Assembly (NCBI RefSeq): GCF_000003605.2
Contig: NW_003134351.1
Coordinates: forward strand, 410,224-474,223
Source: Saccoglossus kowalevskii
Taxonomy: Eukaryota > Hemichordata > Enteropneusta > Harrimaniidae
Length of the DNA: 64,000 nucleotides
Direction: 5' to 3'
The notes under the pieces are model-generated. The model was not told the origin of the DNA. It made no database searches and saw nothing but the letters and a program-made list of their open reading frames with translations. A program made the translations under genes and the position numbers. How positions within the stretch are numbered: position 1 is the stretch's first letter; every line of letters starts with the position of its first letter. Below are positions 35,607 through 46,959 of the stretch, in pieces.

Positions 35607-37125
35607 CTGTAAACAAGAATAATATGTATAATAATAAATGTCATGGAATCCATACGTGATATTGACACGTCATTACTACATCTAATCGCGACTCTATGTC
35701 ATCACATTATGTGTGTGGCAGCATAATTGGAATTATTTTCAGATCATGACCCATATTTTTACATTGCGTTACGTCGTTGCTATAATATAATCAAACGATA
35801 GATTATAAATGATAGTTTACATATACCCATTCATCAGATAATTCAGATTTGGTCCGATCAACCTAATCGTGTAAATCTGCGTTGTGGGGTATAAGAAGTA
35901 AAATTAAACTCGCACGACGATTGTATCAAATTAAAACATTTGGTTAAAACCGACACTCGTATCGATACACGCACGAACGTTCAAAGGTTCGAATCCAATA
36001 TGGCGCCGAGAGGAGTGCATTATTGTTATCATAATTTGATCAGGTCGTCAACAGAACTTTAAAAAAAGTTTTACTAATCAATATTCTGAGTACCATTGTT
36101 TTGCTTGCTTCAAGCTAATAAGCTAATAATAATACAAAAAAAATAATCCGGTCCTTATTGCGTTCCATTGTATTACAAATTCCACTCACCTGCAGGCTAC
36201 CAGCCACACTTAAAGCGCGGGAGTCGTCACCTGCGCATGCGTCAGATGATGACGTGTCATTGTTTACAAACAAACAAGCGTCCACCCACGAGCCTTTGCG
36301 TTTTTAGCGTGTGTTGTTATCGTTGCTTGGGACTCAATTCCCGCGCGTGCGCAGGTGATAGCCATCCCGCTTTAAACATGTATATAACAAGCGATAATAT
36401 TACAGTCATCTACTTTTATTAACATAGTTACACGTTTTATTGGACATACCATTATAGCTGTCTCGAAACTGTTGATACGTCGGCACGTCGTCTAGGAATC
36501 TGCTCGGCATACATTGAAAACTTCTCGGCAGCCCCTGCTGTTGGCATTCCGGTATTCTCGGAGGAGCTTTTTCAGGTTCGTCAGGAAAGCACCAGGAGCA
36601 ATGGTCACATTGTCCAGACAATTCATCCAAAAAATATCCTAGTGATATTGAACAAAAGACTTATAATCAATATTGAAAGTGCTGGGGGATGTTACCCTAA
36701 GACAGTAACAATTGTCACAATACACGTGTTTACATGACCAAAATACCTATCACCGTGACACGTGACCGACACCTTCACTGACCACTTCAATACTAATAGC
36801 ATTTGATATTTCATCCAATACACAACAAAACAATGATTGTCTTACCCAAGTCGCAAATATGTGAACATTTTGAGTTTTGCGTTGAACTACAATTGTTGAT
36901 CATTGGCAGATGTTCAGGGCAGACGGTGCAGGGTCTACATGGCGAGGAACGACTCCATCCCACCGAATAAGTGCCATCACGACACGACTCACATGTCGTG
37001 TCCTGGCGTCCTTCGCACACTCTGGATACTCCGGTACCGGGTGGACATTTAGTGCACGGCCGACAAGTTTCCACGCCATATATATTTGTCACTTTATATT
37101 TCGGACTGTGCCCGCCGCATTCCAT
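35116..37125 (-). CDS. TNF-receptor superfamily gene A (3 exons, 319 aa as read, no signal-peptide exon found)
   Basis: Exons are 37125-36846, 36638-36450 and 35606-35116, with consensus splice sites in phase 1. Residues 3-92 hold two NGFR-like cysteine-rich domains (CRPCTKCPPG, VCEGRQDTTC, GTYSVGWSRSSPCRPC). A third (CDLGYF, CDHCSWCF, IPECQQQGLP, FQCMPS) follows, then a Ser/Thr-rich stalk. A transmembrane helix at about 207-229 (VILIVILIACLIF) precedes RRIRRR and a tail of about 85 residues without a death domain. The tail has KYSRLDE and LEYDRL tyrosine motifs. TNF receptors bind trimeric TNF-like ligands at the cell surface. Unlike gene C, the ATG of this first exon is directly preceded by an in-frame TGA, and no signal peptide could be attached. 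Either the 5' end uses an exon I could not see, or the gene is impaired. Confidence 0.82.
36210..36375 (+). mobile_element. TTAA-type MITE, copy 3 (complete)
   Basis: Runs from TTAA-AGCGCGGGAGTCGTCACC to the inverted end GGTGATAGCCATCCCGCT-TTAA. The ends are inverted repeats of about 30 bp. It lies 75 bp below TNFR gene A exon 3, inside its intron. Confidence 0.85.
36450..36638 (-). CDS. TNFR gene A, exon with cysteine-rich domain 3
   Basis: A symmetric phase 1-1 exon of 189 nt from ATCACTAG|GA to AATG|GTATGT. It encodes GYFLDELSGQCDHCSWCF and then PPRIPECQQQGLPRSFQC. With the last Cys of the previous exon it has the six cysteines of a full TNFR domain. Confidence 0.85.
36846..37125 (-). CDS. 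TNFR gene A, exon with cysteine-rich domains 1 and 2
   Basis: The exon reads ECGGHSPKYKVTNIYGVETC, then CTKCPPGTGVSRVCEG and SPCRPCTVCPEHL to CSHICDLG|GTAAGA, phase 1 at the donor. An AG at TTCATTACAG lies 30 nt upstream of the ATG, but the intervening frame contains TGA, so the 5' border of the exon is uncertain. Confidence 0.8.
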
Positions 37126-38749
37126 TCAAACAAACGTTGTGCTGTAATGAATGAAAACCGTTCATTGAGAGAGCTCACGTAAGCCAGGAATACACCATGT
37201 GTAGACTAAAACAACAAACTGGACATGCACTGAACTGAACAGTAGTGGGTTTATTATGAAAATGCGCCACAATCTCGCAAGTGACCAATTGCGTTGATTA
37301 GCTCTGTCTCTCTATATATGTTTTAATCACATGTACACAGTCACATATAAATAATACATCATTGTATTTATCAGACTTAAGGTAGAGATAGTAAACAGAT
37401 GTACATATAAACCGATTTTGACAGGAAAGAGAAGCATGGTTTAGAAGCTAATTTTTTTAAAGTCACTTTTGACCAAAAAAGCACATTTTTGTGCATATTT
37501 CAAACTACAGTGTCCATATAAAAAAAATACTAACAACATTTTTAAATTCACACAATAAGCTTTCCGAAAATATATAGTTTTGTGGACAAGGGAGATCATC
37601 TTGGTTCCTAATTAACTAATTAAAATACCTGTCAGGTAAACTGCATCTCTACCTTAAGAGGATGGTTTGTATATACGTTGTAATGTTAAGTGGTAACCCA
37701 TACTTTTTTATAACAGGTCGTGAGTAATAAAGATTATACAGTATTTACGCGTGATCGAAATTACGAATAAATCTGCACGACATTACGGATTGTTCACGTG
37801 AATAACAAGTTAGCAAACACTGGCATGATTCCACCTATTTGGTGAGACTGTGTGTGCAAATTGCTTCTATTTGTCAATTCATCATTGTCTTCTACAAGCA
37901 CTAGGTCCAGCGTACTTTGAATTAGCTCGTTTCCAGTCTTGGTCAAAGGTTGTACCCTTCCGGGGTTACGACGAGTAAACATGATTACAATATACAGTTG
38001 TTTATCCTTGGCCACACATAGCCGTATATAGTCGCAGCAAATACGAAACACGCTCGTACACGATGTTATGTTCCATTTCCTGTTAATATGTAAACGCTTT
38101 GTTTCAACTTTCGAATTTGCGGTGAATAATTACAAAGGACCGAAACTATTACAAGCATCTACGTGACTCCTACGGTATGTCAAAATAAAGCTATTTCCGA
38201 TTGTCTGATTACAACTGTTAATAATTTACTCAGACGCAAACTATAATATATATACTCTGTTGATTAGACATAATTTATACTTTATACTCGTGATATCTGC
38301 TATTACATGCCATACAAGGCAAAATTAAACAGACCATACAACACTCACGACACAACATATTGAATGATACATTAAAGTATGCGAGCAGTTACCTATGATT
38401 AATCACCTACTAGAAATTCCACCGCCGCCATGACAGTTTTCACATTGACCACATATTGTGTGACCCATGCACATTGCTGCGAAAACGCACGTAATAGGTC
38501 AATTCAACGACTAAAATGACTAAGCAAGTGTTCGTGTACAAGTAATGCCACGCTTACCACCCACAGATTACAGGCGGAATTAAACGAACAAACATGAAGC
38601 GAAAGAAAGCAAAAGCTGTAGAAACGAATAGTGAATTTGGAATTTTCATTGAGAACGGTGTATATCCATGTTTGTCTGAACCACTAACAACACATTCGTC
38701 ATATATATATATATATACAATTCTACATTTTGTGACAATTTGCTATACT

Positions 38750-38756
<7 letters not shown>

Positions 38757-38802
<46 letters not shown>
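38757..38802. repeat. (TA)n microsatellite
   Basis: About 22 TA dinucleotides; a shorter TA run lies at 38700. Confidence 0.95.
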
Positions 38803-38804
<2 letters not shown>

Positions 38805-39580
38805 AAGTTCCCTCACACTCCACTCACACGCTCAAATACATTGTAGACCTGAACATCGAAGACTCGAAAACATATCAACCATATAAACAAAAACAGATGT
38901 ATTCAAATGCACCGAACAAATCATTATATCTACCTTTTCCACAAAGTGCTACAATGTCACCATTACACGCGTCTAGCCTCGTAGAAATAAAATTAAAAGG
39001 TCACATTACTGACACGCCCTCTATCGTCTGGTGCCTTCATGGTACGTGAAATCAACTTCACATTCCGATTTGTAGTTTTATTTCATGAATCACCTATTAT
39101 AAATACATACAACATATATATATGTACAGGCAGGAATGTTATGTAAAATAGAATAAAGATGTTGCATTACGGAGAATGTCCTGTCTTCCGATATCCCGAC
39201 CTGTGTTATTTTCGACAACACAATAAAGGAGGAAGTTACTCGACAAAAACTGAGCTTGCGGTAAACACTCAACTTTTCCAGGGTGTCAATAGGTCAGTCG
39301 ACAATATTGTGTTTATAACGACGTGTCGGGTCATGTCCTCAAGTACTATTATAATATACTAGACGGCGTTGTATTCGTTCAGTGTGTATACTGAAGAAAA
39401 CCGTACTCAGAGGTATGCATGTAAGGGCTGAACCATCTTAATGTGGAGGCTAGTCTTGGGCTTTGGCAATTATTGTTATTCGCTTCTTATTTTGGCGTAT
39501 ATATATATCACGCTTTGTTATTATGAATTTTAATGCACTAACACCACTAAAAAGCTATGTTACGCCATATAGATAGAAAT

Positions 39581-39587
<7 letters not shown>

Positions 39588-39615
<28 letters not shown>
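39588..39615 (+). repeat. (TG)n microsatellite
   Basis: About 14 TG dinucleotides ending in TTGGACC. Confidence 0.9.
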
Positions 39616-39616
<1 letters not shown>

Positions 39617-42160
39617 GGACCTCAAACAACTAATAAATAGTCTGAGGTTGGACATAATACGTTTGTACAACGTAGTGAGTTGTGAACTAAATACATTTTA
39701 GATATTAGAAGACAGAGTGATTCTGACTTTTTGAATTTATTTCCTGATTATTGTACTTTATATGTAGTGTTGGCCAAATTAAAAGCAAACACTTGCTTGA
39801 TGACTCATCACATACAGAGCAGAACAAATCCTATGGACACGGTAAGTTAGTAGCACTTTCACTGATAAGTAATGGTGTGTCGTTTATGGTAATACTAGTA
39901 TAACCGCTGTTCAGGGTTTGTTTTCAGTTTGTTTGTACGACTGTTGCGTTTTTGTTTTCAGTTTATGTTACATTTATGTACACCAAAACACTGCATGCAT
40001 TGCATAACGGTTTAATGGTCAAATATTTTAAAAATAAACAAATTATTATTATAATATAATATATAATATAATGTTAAAAAACACCGGCTGTTATCTATTT
40101 TGCACTAAACAAATAATTTATCTATTAATCAAAGATTGCCTTCATTCCTAATTACATCGTGTTTGAGTCTGGATTTAGGGTCCGAATTGTAAATTATTTG
40201 TTCTTATTCACATTTTATAATTGATGCCGTACGTATACTGAATTTGACGTCGATACAGCGTTAATTACGGTCATCGCACAAACATCATTTCGAATGTTGC
40301 TGCAATTCGACCTGAATTAGACGTAGGTGCAGCGTTTGAATGAGACGTCATTAAAACCTCGATTATTAATGTTGTATCAACGGTAAATTGTTTATCAAAC
40401 AAATTGAATGTATTCACATAATGTTATGTATGTATTGTAATGTATTTTATGTGATATCATTTCTTAAATTGAAACCTTGCGATAACGCCAAGTCATTGTT
40501 TGCATACAATATAACTAGTAAATTGATATCTTACCAAGTGCGTAATACTTTTAAGTTCTTGGTGGTGGTGGTGGTGGTGGTACTGCTGCTGGCGTGATAG
40601 TGGTGCTGGTAGAGGATATGTCGGCGGAAATGGTGGCGGTGGACAATGTGTCACAGCAGTCGATCCGAAGTACAATGTTTATTATTCAATACCAAACAGA
40701 TGACTTGCATAGCAACAACGCCGACTCGCCTCAAATATTCCTTTTACTAAGCATTGACCCTTACGCCATATCCAACAAAGCGTTTGTGATACCACTTTCA
40801 CAAACTGCTGAGGATCTGTTAGAACCCGTTCACATGGTGAACATTCATTATCGTCATAAATATCCGTACATGAGAGGCGCAGTAAGCATGGGGCGGGCCG
40901 GTGAATTTCATCTTTACCGTTTTTTTTTTATAAAACAAAAGTCAGAAAACCACTCCCAAACAAATTATATAAATGAGTGCCCCCAAATAAAGTTGGACGA
41001 ATGTTGCATTCCAAATTTGTATGATCTACAGGAAACCTCCCACTGATGTTTGGACTTTGAATAATTTGTGTCAGGTACATCAATTTTAACAGTTTAATAG
41101 TCTATAGTTCACAATTGTCACATGAACATAGATAATGTTTATTCAAAGCAAAAACAAAATTGAAAGGCGCCGACAGTTACTACAGCTTCTAAGGCTTCAA
41201 CTATTTCATTTCATTCATATGCACTAGTGTATCCCGTATATATATAAGCTTTTAGATATTTTGTTATTGTAGCATGCTTAATAATTTTTTAATGAATGTT
41301 TGAATCACAGATCAATTTTACCTTGTTTTCCCTGTTGCTACGTTAGTATCATTCACAATACAATATTCGACCAGTTTATGTGAGAGGATCCTTTGCTATG
41401 ACACTCCTTGCTATGACAGTTTGTTACCAGACAACGTCTTGTATATACTTTTTCCTCGTTATTAAAATTCAGGAAAAAATTATATCATATTGAATTTATT
41501 TCCTATAATTAGATTACTCCACGATGACATTCGTGGTCTGCTTTGAAAATGTGTTTAAACGTTCTTCCACATGGCAATCACGCTATCTATCCGTATTGCA
41601 TTGTAGTTCCGTATGCACCAGTCACGCTGTTCACGGAAACATAGCATGGTAATTCCACTTTTATTAAAAAATACATGTTAAGATTTTCATTCAATCTAAA
41701 CCGAATGTACTATACATTGAGTCCATTGTACATAACACTGTGTGGTATGATCTGTGGTGAATAGGATTGTCAAAAACAACTCTAATAAATAAAGGCAGTT
41801 TAGGAATTGCGGAAGTTGTCAACAACGGCCATTCATTCATTGTTGGACACAAAAATAAGTGACTCCGGATGTAAACCCGGATCCAGAAGCTCCTTATTAT
41901 CACATACTTCAACACATGAGCACAAAGTAATTTGTAAAACCAATCTAGCTCTCTAAACAATGATTTGATAGACTATTGACTATGCATTTCATCGACGCAC
42001 AGGAAAGGTTGTACTTGGCAAAGAAGATAAAGATCTAATTCAATACTTATACTGGGTGTAGAATAATTTGTTTGCATTAGAACAGGGTGTCAGGAAATAA
42101 TGTGTGATGTGACCAAAACTGTTCAACCTATACGCACATTTCACCTAAAGTGAATTTGAA

Positions 42161-42334
42161 TACTGTAAAATACTTGATTTTAGCTGTAATTAATTGTCAC
42201 TTAAAGAAAGACTTGTCATGTGTTTTGTATGCAAATTATTTTCATTGATTTTTGATGAGCTAAATGTAAAATAATTTTTACTGAATCACCCCTTATAAAA
42301 TAAATTCCAAGCTATAATAAAGTATTTTACAGTA
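42161..42334. mobile_element. TACTGTAAAA MITE, copy c (best ends)
   Basis: A 174-bp element from TACTGTAAAATACTTGATTT to AATAAAGTATTTTACAGTA, with inverted ends of about 30 bp. This copy defines the family. Confidence 0.7.
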
Positions 42335-42489
42335 GTTCTCATGTTGCAATGTTGTTGGGTGGCCAGTGTAAACAAATAATATGTCGACGGCACCACTCTC
42401 ATAACAGAACCAGTAGAATTTCATTCAGGCAACTACGATTTTTTTTGAATGATTGTAATGGGAATTAGAATAACAAAAAGCTATTATTG

Positions 42490-42775
42490 AAATAATGAGC
42501 CGAAGACTGCGATGGTTGGGCCATGTTCTCAGAATGCCACAAGACTCAATCCCCAAAACAGCACTTTGCTGGACGCCAAAGGGTCAACGAAACAGAGGGA
42601 GGCCAAAAACCACATGGAGAAGAACCATTACCACAGAACTTGCCCAAGCAAACCTGACCTGGAGTAGAGCAGAGATGGTGGCCAAGGATAGACATGAATG
42701 GAAGAACCTGATTGCAGCCTTATGTCCCGGTGTGGGGTGAAGAGGACCACAGTATAGGTGAATGGAAAGATAATT
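42490..42775 (+). mobile_element. LINE fragment: C-terminal tail of a reverse-transcriptase ORF
   Basis: Positions 42495-42740 read MSRRLRWLGHVLRMPQDSIP, then KGQRNRGRPKTTWRRT and KDRHEWKNLIAALCPG, followed by a stop. This is the well-known C-terminal region of non-LTR retrotransposon ORF2 proteins. No reverse-transcriptase core precedes it, so it is a 5'-truncated insertion. Confidence 0.85.
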
Positions 42776-43670
42776 GAATGACTGAAATAATGTTGTAGAT
42801 ATGTCGGAGGTACGTGAAACTAAATATATACATTAATAACATGCTTTGGTACATATCGGATTAAAATGGCCAATTGGCGGACATTTTGGATTAACGAATG
42901 TTGCATCAGAGTTACATCTCTGAAAGATGGTGGCTGTAATGGGACACCAATAAATGCATAATCCTGTATATGAATACGTATATGCTAAAGTTTATAATAT
43001 ATAAAACAAACCTTAGTATTATCGGCATTTCTAGAAACAATACTATATTATAAAGTAAAAAAATATAATAATCCTAAGTTAACTTTAATATAAAACTATA
43101 AAAATATAAACTTACTAATAAAACTAAAACTTAAAGTTGCATTCCCACTTTGCAATATGTGAAGCATCATTCCCAGAACAAGCTGGAACACAAACGATAT
43201 ATCAAATATAAATATCTCGCCCCCACGTCCCACACATTTTATTTTGAAAGCACTTGAAGACAAACATATTTCAATGTGGCTGTAGCACACACTTCTAACG
43301 CCAACTCATTAAAGTTGTACATTGTTTTAGAATAAGCAATTACAAGCTCAAACATAATCAAGAATCAAGGTCAAACACGGAGAACAAAGGATGTGTTCCC
43401 ATTTGTCTATCAGCGTGGAAGTACATGTAGCACCAGTATTTTAAAGGCCGCAAAATGCATCGACACAGCAATCATTTCATTGATTATTTGTTTCTGTGCA
43501 TTGTATGAGAAGTTCAGCAGAATATGTCATATTTATGTTATGAGTCATTTGTCAATGTCATACTTAATTTTCTTGTACATGATGTCACTTCCAGAGATCT
43601 TTTCTTTAGAGATTGCGAGCCAATGTTTTCATCATTGGTAATAGTGTTTACAATGAACTACGTCAGTTAG

Positions 43671-44095
43671 TCACACAATGCGTGTTTTTTCAGTAGCAGT
43701 ATTGAGTTCAACACACCGTCTACTGTCGGTTTCCTTCCCATATTGCACTGCAGTACTTCCAACTGTATCCTCTTCGGCTGGAATATATTTATAATATTCA
43801 TGCTGCTCGACGAGATTGCAGTATCCGTTTTTGTGCCGACCTTCCACATCGTCAGTCTCGTCGAAACGTTCGTCGATATTTTCATATCTGTGGGATTGCC
43901 TTTTGTTACATCGCTGGATAAGGATGATCATCAATATTATCAAGCAGATGAGCACGACGATACCGGATGTGACGACTATGGGTATCGTGACATGGTGGTG
44001 AGATGGTATGCTGGTTGAAGAAGGAATTGCAGTGACGTTATCCTGTTTCAGAAAATCTGTTGCGAGGTTTTTGGCAGCAAATTGGTAAATCCTTT
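43671..44095 (-). CDS. TNFR gene B, exon with transmembrane helix and tail
   Basis: Acceptor GTTTCAG|AA opens 425 nt. It encodes a 45-residue stalk, the hydrophobic helix ending IILIQRCNKR, and a tyrosine-rich tail ending KTRIV-stop. Confidence 0.85.
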
Positions 44096-45410
44096 CTGAA
44101 ACGAAACGAATTGAATACCAATCAATCCCGTGCTCTGTTCTATTGTTAGTACGTTCCAATTCAAAATAATATTAGTTAACCATAATCCGTATTTCAGCAT
44201 AGTCGCAGCGTAAAGCCACGCAACCTTCGCTCAACCGCTCAACCCAACCGTTCGAACCCTTCCTATAGGAGTGGTAACTTTGTCCCAGTAGTTTCACAAT
44301 TAATGTAGTTTAAAGCTAGTGTTCCTACTTCGTTGTAAAACCTTGTCGGATACTAGAACACTTTCATTGTGCGTTTGCAGGACTGCCATTTGAAAACAAA
44401 GACCTCAGCGCATACGCGGGACAAATAGTATTTTGACTATTCCGGAAAGAACATCACTTTGAGTATAGTCTGCTGAATTAATAGTTCACCATGTGTAGGT
44501 GATAGCACTTAACCATCATGTTACTATTGGCCAATCATGTTATAAAAAATATTGTTTATATTTGATGTCACAGTTGTAATTGATTTGTATAAATATTCAA
44601 ATAAGCAAAAACATACTGGCTCCGAGACTTATTTGTTCATATGCAAATTTTTACGTTTCCGTCATTTGTTTTTTATATGCAGATTAGATATCACAATACA
44701 TATCGATAGGTCAATATCTGAACGGTTGTATTCCACTAGACATAACAATCGGTATCAGTGTAAAATCAGACAAATGGATTCCAAATCATACAGTCATACA
44801 ACTCACCCAGGTGATTCTTATATTCCTTATACGTTGGTACATCGTCTCTATTTGCGCTTGGCATGCACTGGAAATTCCGTGGCATTCCTTGATCTACGCA
44901 TTCCTGTATGACAGGTGGTGCCATTTCAGGTTTGTTTTGAAAGCACCACGAACAAGGAGAACACTCCCCAGTTAGGGCATTTTTGAAGTATGCTGTAAAC
45001 ATAGACACAGTAAATATAGATTTAGTAAACGTGAAGAGAAGAAAATAAAACGTGGGCACATATTTTAAAGAGTATTTGTTTTCAGATGTTTAAGTGAAGT
45101 TCTTTTTACCGTAATCACATTTCTTCGCACATTCCGCGTTTCGTGTTCTCGTACAGTTTCTCGTGGTAGTCAGATGAAAAGAACAAGTCGTACACGGTTT
45201 GCATGGCGATGTTTGACTGGTTGCCGCTGAATACGTCCCTTCTGCACATATCTCACATTGCGTGTCCTGTTCACCTTGACATTCGGTCACTACACCGAAC
45301 CCAGCTGGACACTTGCTACATGGTACACAATTGGCTTCGCCATTGATCGTCGTTATCTTGTACATCGATTCGGAATCATTTCCATTACATGGTGATGAAC
45401 TCAAAGATAA
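43671..45410 (-). CDS. TNF-receptor superfamily gene B (3 exons seen, 303 aa without signal peptide)
   Basis: Exons are 45410-45110, 44992-44807 and 44095-43671, in the same phases as genes A and C. The first has two cysteine-rich domains (CVPCSKCPAGFG, ECQGEQDTQCEIC, GTYSAATSQTSPCKPC). The second has the third domain (ECSPCSWCFQ, IQECVDQGMPRNFQCMPS). The last has a short stalk, a transmembrane helix (VVTSGIVVLICLIILMIILI) and a tail of about 85 residues. The tail carries RYENIDE, GYCNLVE, YYKYI and PAEED; the last fits the loose TRAF2-type pattern [PSAT]-x-[QE]-E. There is no death domain. The first visible exon starts in phase 0 at a good acceptor (CTTTTTGTAG), so a signal-peptide exon must lie upstream, but none was convincing between 45411 and 50000. 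Confidence 0.85.
44807..44992 (-). CDS. TNFR gene B, exon with cysteine-rich domain 3
   Basis: A phase 1-1 exon of 186 nt, TTTACAG|CA to CTGG|GTGAGT. It reads AYFKNALTGECSPCSWCF, then APPVIQECVDQGMPRNFQC and MPS. Confidence 0.85.
45110..45410 (-). CDS. TNFR gene B, exon with cysteine-rich domains 1 and 2
   Basis: Begins in phase 0 after CTTTTTGTAG with LSLSSSPCNGNDSESMYK and ends CDYG|GTAAAA in phase 1. The cysteine spacing is that of NGFR-like domains. Confidence 0.85.
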
Positions 45411-45840
45411 CTACAAAAAGAAGAACAGTTTTATTCACATTATGTATTTGCACAGTCGATTCTAGATTGTCGATTCATAAATTTATTTCACGATTTCACG
45501 TTATTGAAACATGTGATACAGCACGTTACATTATGAATAGTGGGGACCAGGGAGTTCAACTGGTCAAGTCTCTGACCACACAGAGAAAACATAAAACTAA
45601 TTGGATCCTAATTAAAAAAAGGGGTAATTGATAAATAAATATTTTCATGAATATGAGAAATAAGGAACTAGATTTAGCAAGATAATTCATCATCGCTTCC
45701 AAAATAGACACCTGATATGGATGCGTTTGTGTCAATTATTTATCAATAACTAATACTTTGAACGCCGACGAATGAAAACAATATAGTACTGTGACAAATT
45801 TAATAGTCGACTGTGGCCCGTTAGTACAATTCTTAGAGGC

Positions 45841-45962
45841 ATGTGTAATTTTATCGCATCGTGAGAAATTAAACTCGGTCCGGAGAAAATTAAACACACT
45901 GACGAGAAATTCCACAAGGCCGTGAAGAAATTACATCCCGCATCGCAGAGAAATTTACATTA
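45841..45962 (+). repeat. Imperfect approximately 20-bp tandem repeat with GAGAAATTA core
   Basis: GAGAAATTAAACTCGG, GGAGAAAATTAAACAC, GAGAAATTCCACAAGG, GAAGAAATTACATCCC and GAGAAATTTACATT follow one another at roughly regular spacing. Confidence 0.5.
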
Positions 45963-46365
45963 AAGCAGTGTAATAACTGTCGATATCTCCAAACTATGTA
46001 ATTCCGATAATCTGATTGGTCATTGATTAAAACGACTGAATTTCGACATGGCTGTCTGTCACAAAATACGCCAATGTTTCATTATGTTGGTGGTTTTACA
46101 ATTTTTTAAAAATAATTATTAGTAATTATATGAATTCGAATAATTGTGGTAGTTTTAGATTTCTGAAAATGTAGTCTGATACTTATTGCAAATTCTCCCA
46201 ACCTCAAATCTGTTTACCGCATGTCTAGCGGTGAAATATGCATTTATTGTGAAATGGTCATGGTTTAAATTGTTTCCAAATTATGTTATCAATATATATC
46301 GTGATGGTTCCTCTTAAGAGCAATGGCAATCGGTGTAAATGAACATCATCCTTTATGTAAATTAC

Positions 46366-46959
46366 CCATAATCCCTCGCAAAATCCAATTGATGGAAACA
46401 CATTTCTGTCACAGAGGGCGCTTTGGGCGGGGTTTATAGGGAACTAATAATTCTTTACAAAATTCATATATAGTGGAAACACATTTCTGTCCCAGAGGGC
46501 GCTTGGGGCGGGGTTAGGGAATCTCATAATCCTTTACAAAATCCAATATGGTGGAAACACATTTCTGTCCCAGAAGGCGCTTTGGGCGGGGTTAGGGAAT
46601 CTCATAATCCTTTACAAAATCCAATATGGTGGAAACACATTTCTGTGCCAGAGGGCGCTTGGGGCGGGGTTAGGGAATCTCATAATCCTTTACAAAGTCC
46701 AATATCGTGGAAACACATTTCTGTCCCAGAGGGCGCTTTGGGCGGGGATAGGGAATCTCATAATCCTTTACAAAATCCAATATGGTGGAAACACATTTCT
46801 GTCCCAGAGGGCGCTTTGGGCGGGGTTAGGGATTTCATAATCCTTTACAAAATCCAATATGGTGGAAACACATTTCTGTCCCAGAGGGCGCCTTGGGCGG
46901 GGTTAGGGAATCTCATAATCCTTTACAAAATCCAATATGGTGGAAACACATTTCTGTCC
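46366..46959 (+). repeat. 78-bp minisatellite, 8 copies
   Basis: Unit with CATAATCCTTTACAAAATCC, TGGTGGAAACACATTTCTGT, CCCAGAGGGCGCTTTGGGCG and GGGTTAGGGAATCT. The period is a multiple of three, which produces an artefactual 141-codon ORF on the plus strand. Confidence 0.92.

Larger units (their letters stand above)
37126..43670. other. Spacer between TNFR genes A and B
   Basis: Holds TA and TG microsatellites, a (GGT)n tract at 40560, TACTGTAAAA MITE copy c and the LINE tail. The unseen 5' end of gene A should lie in its left part. The 150-codon ORF at 40594-41046 resembles nothing I know and follows a simple repeat. Confidence 0.55.

Noticed and set aside
35984-35996. GGTTCGAATCC resembling a tRNA B box
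   Set aside because: No A box at the right distance and no cloverleaf could be drawn; treated as chance.
40594-41046. 150-codon plus-strand ORF as a gene
   Set aside because: It follows a (GGT)n tract, has no recognisable domain and no splice context; kept only as a remark in the spacer entry.
42495-42740. 81-codon ORF as a host gene
   Set aside because: It is the C-terminal tail of a LINE ORF2 protein without the enzyme core.
44993-45059. Hydrophobic stretch before TNFR gene B exon 3 as a signal peptide
   Set aside because: It is the translated polypyrimidine tract of the acceptor, and the exon joins cleanly to the previous exon in phase 1.
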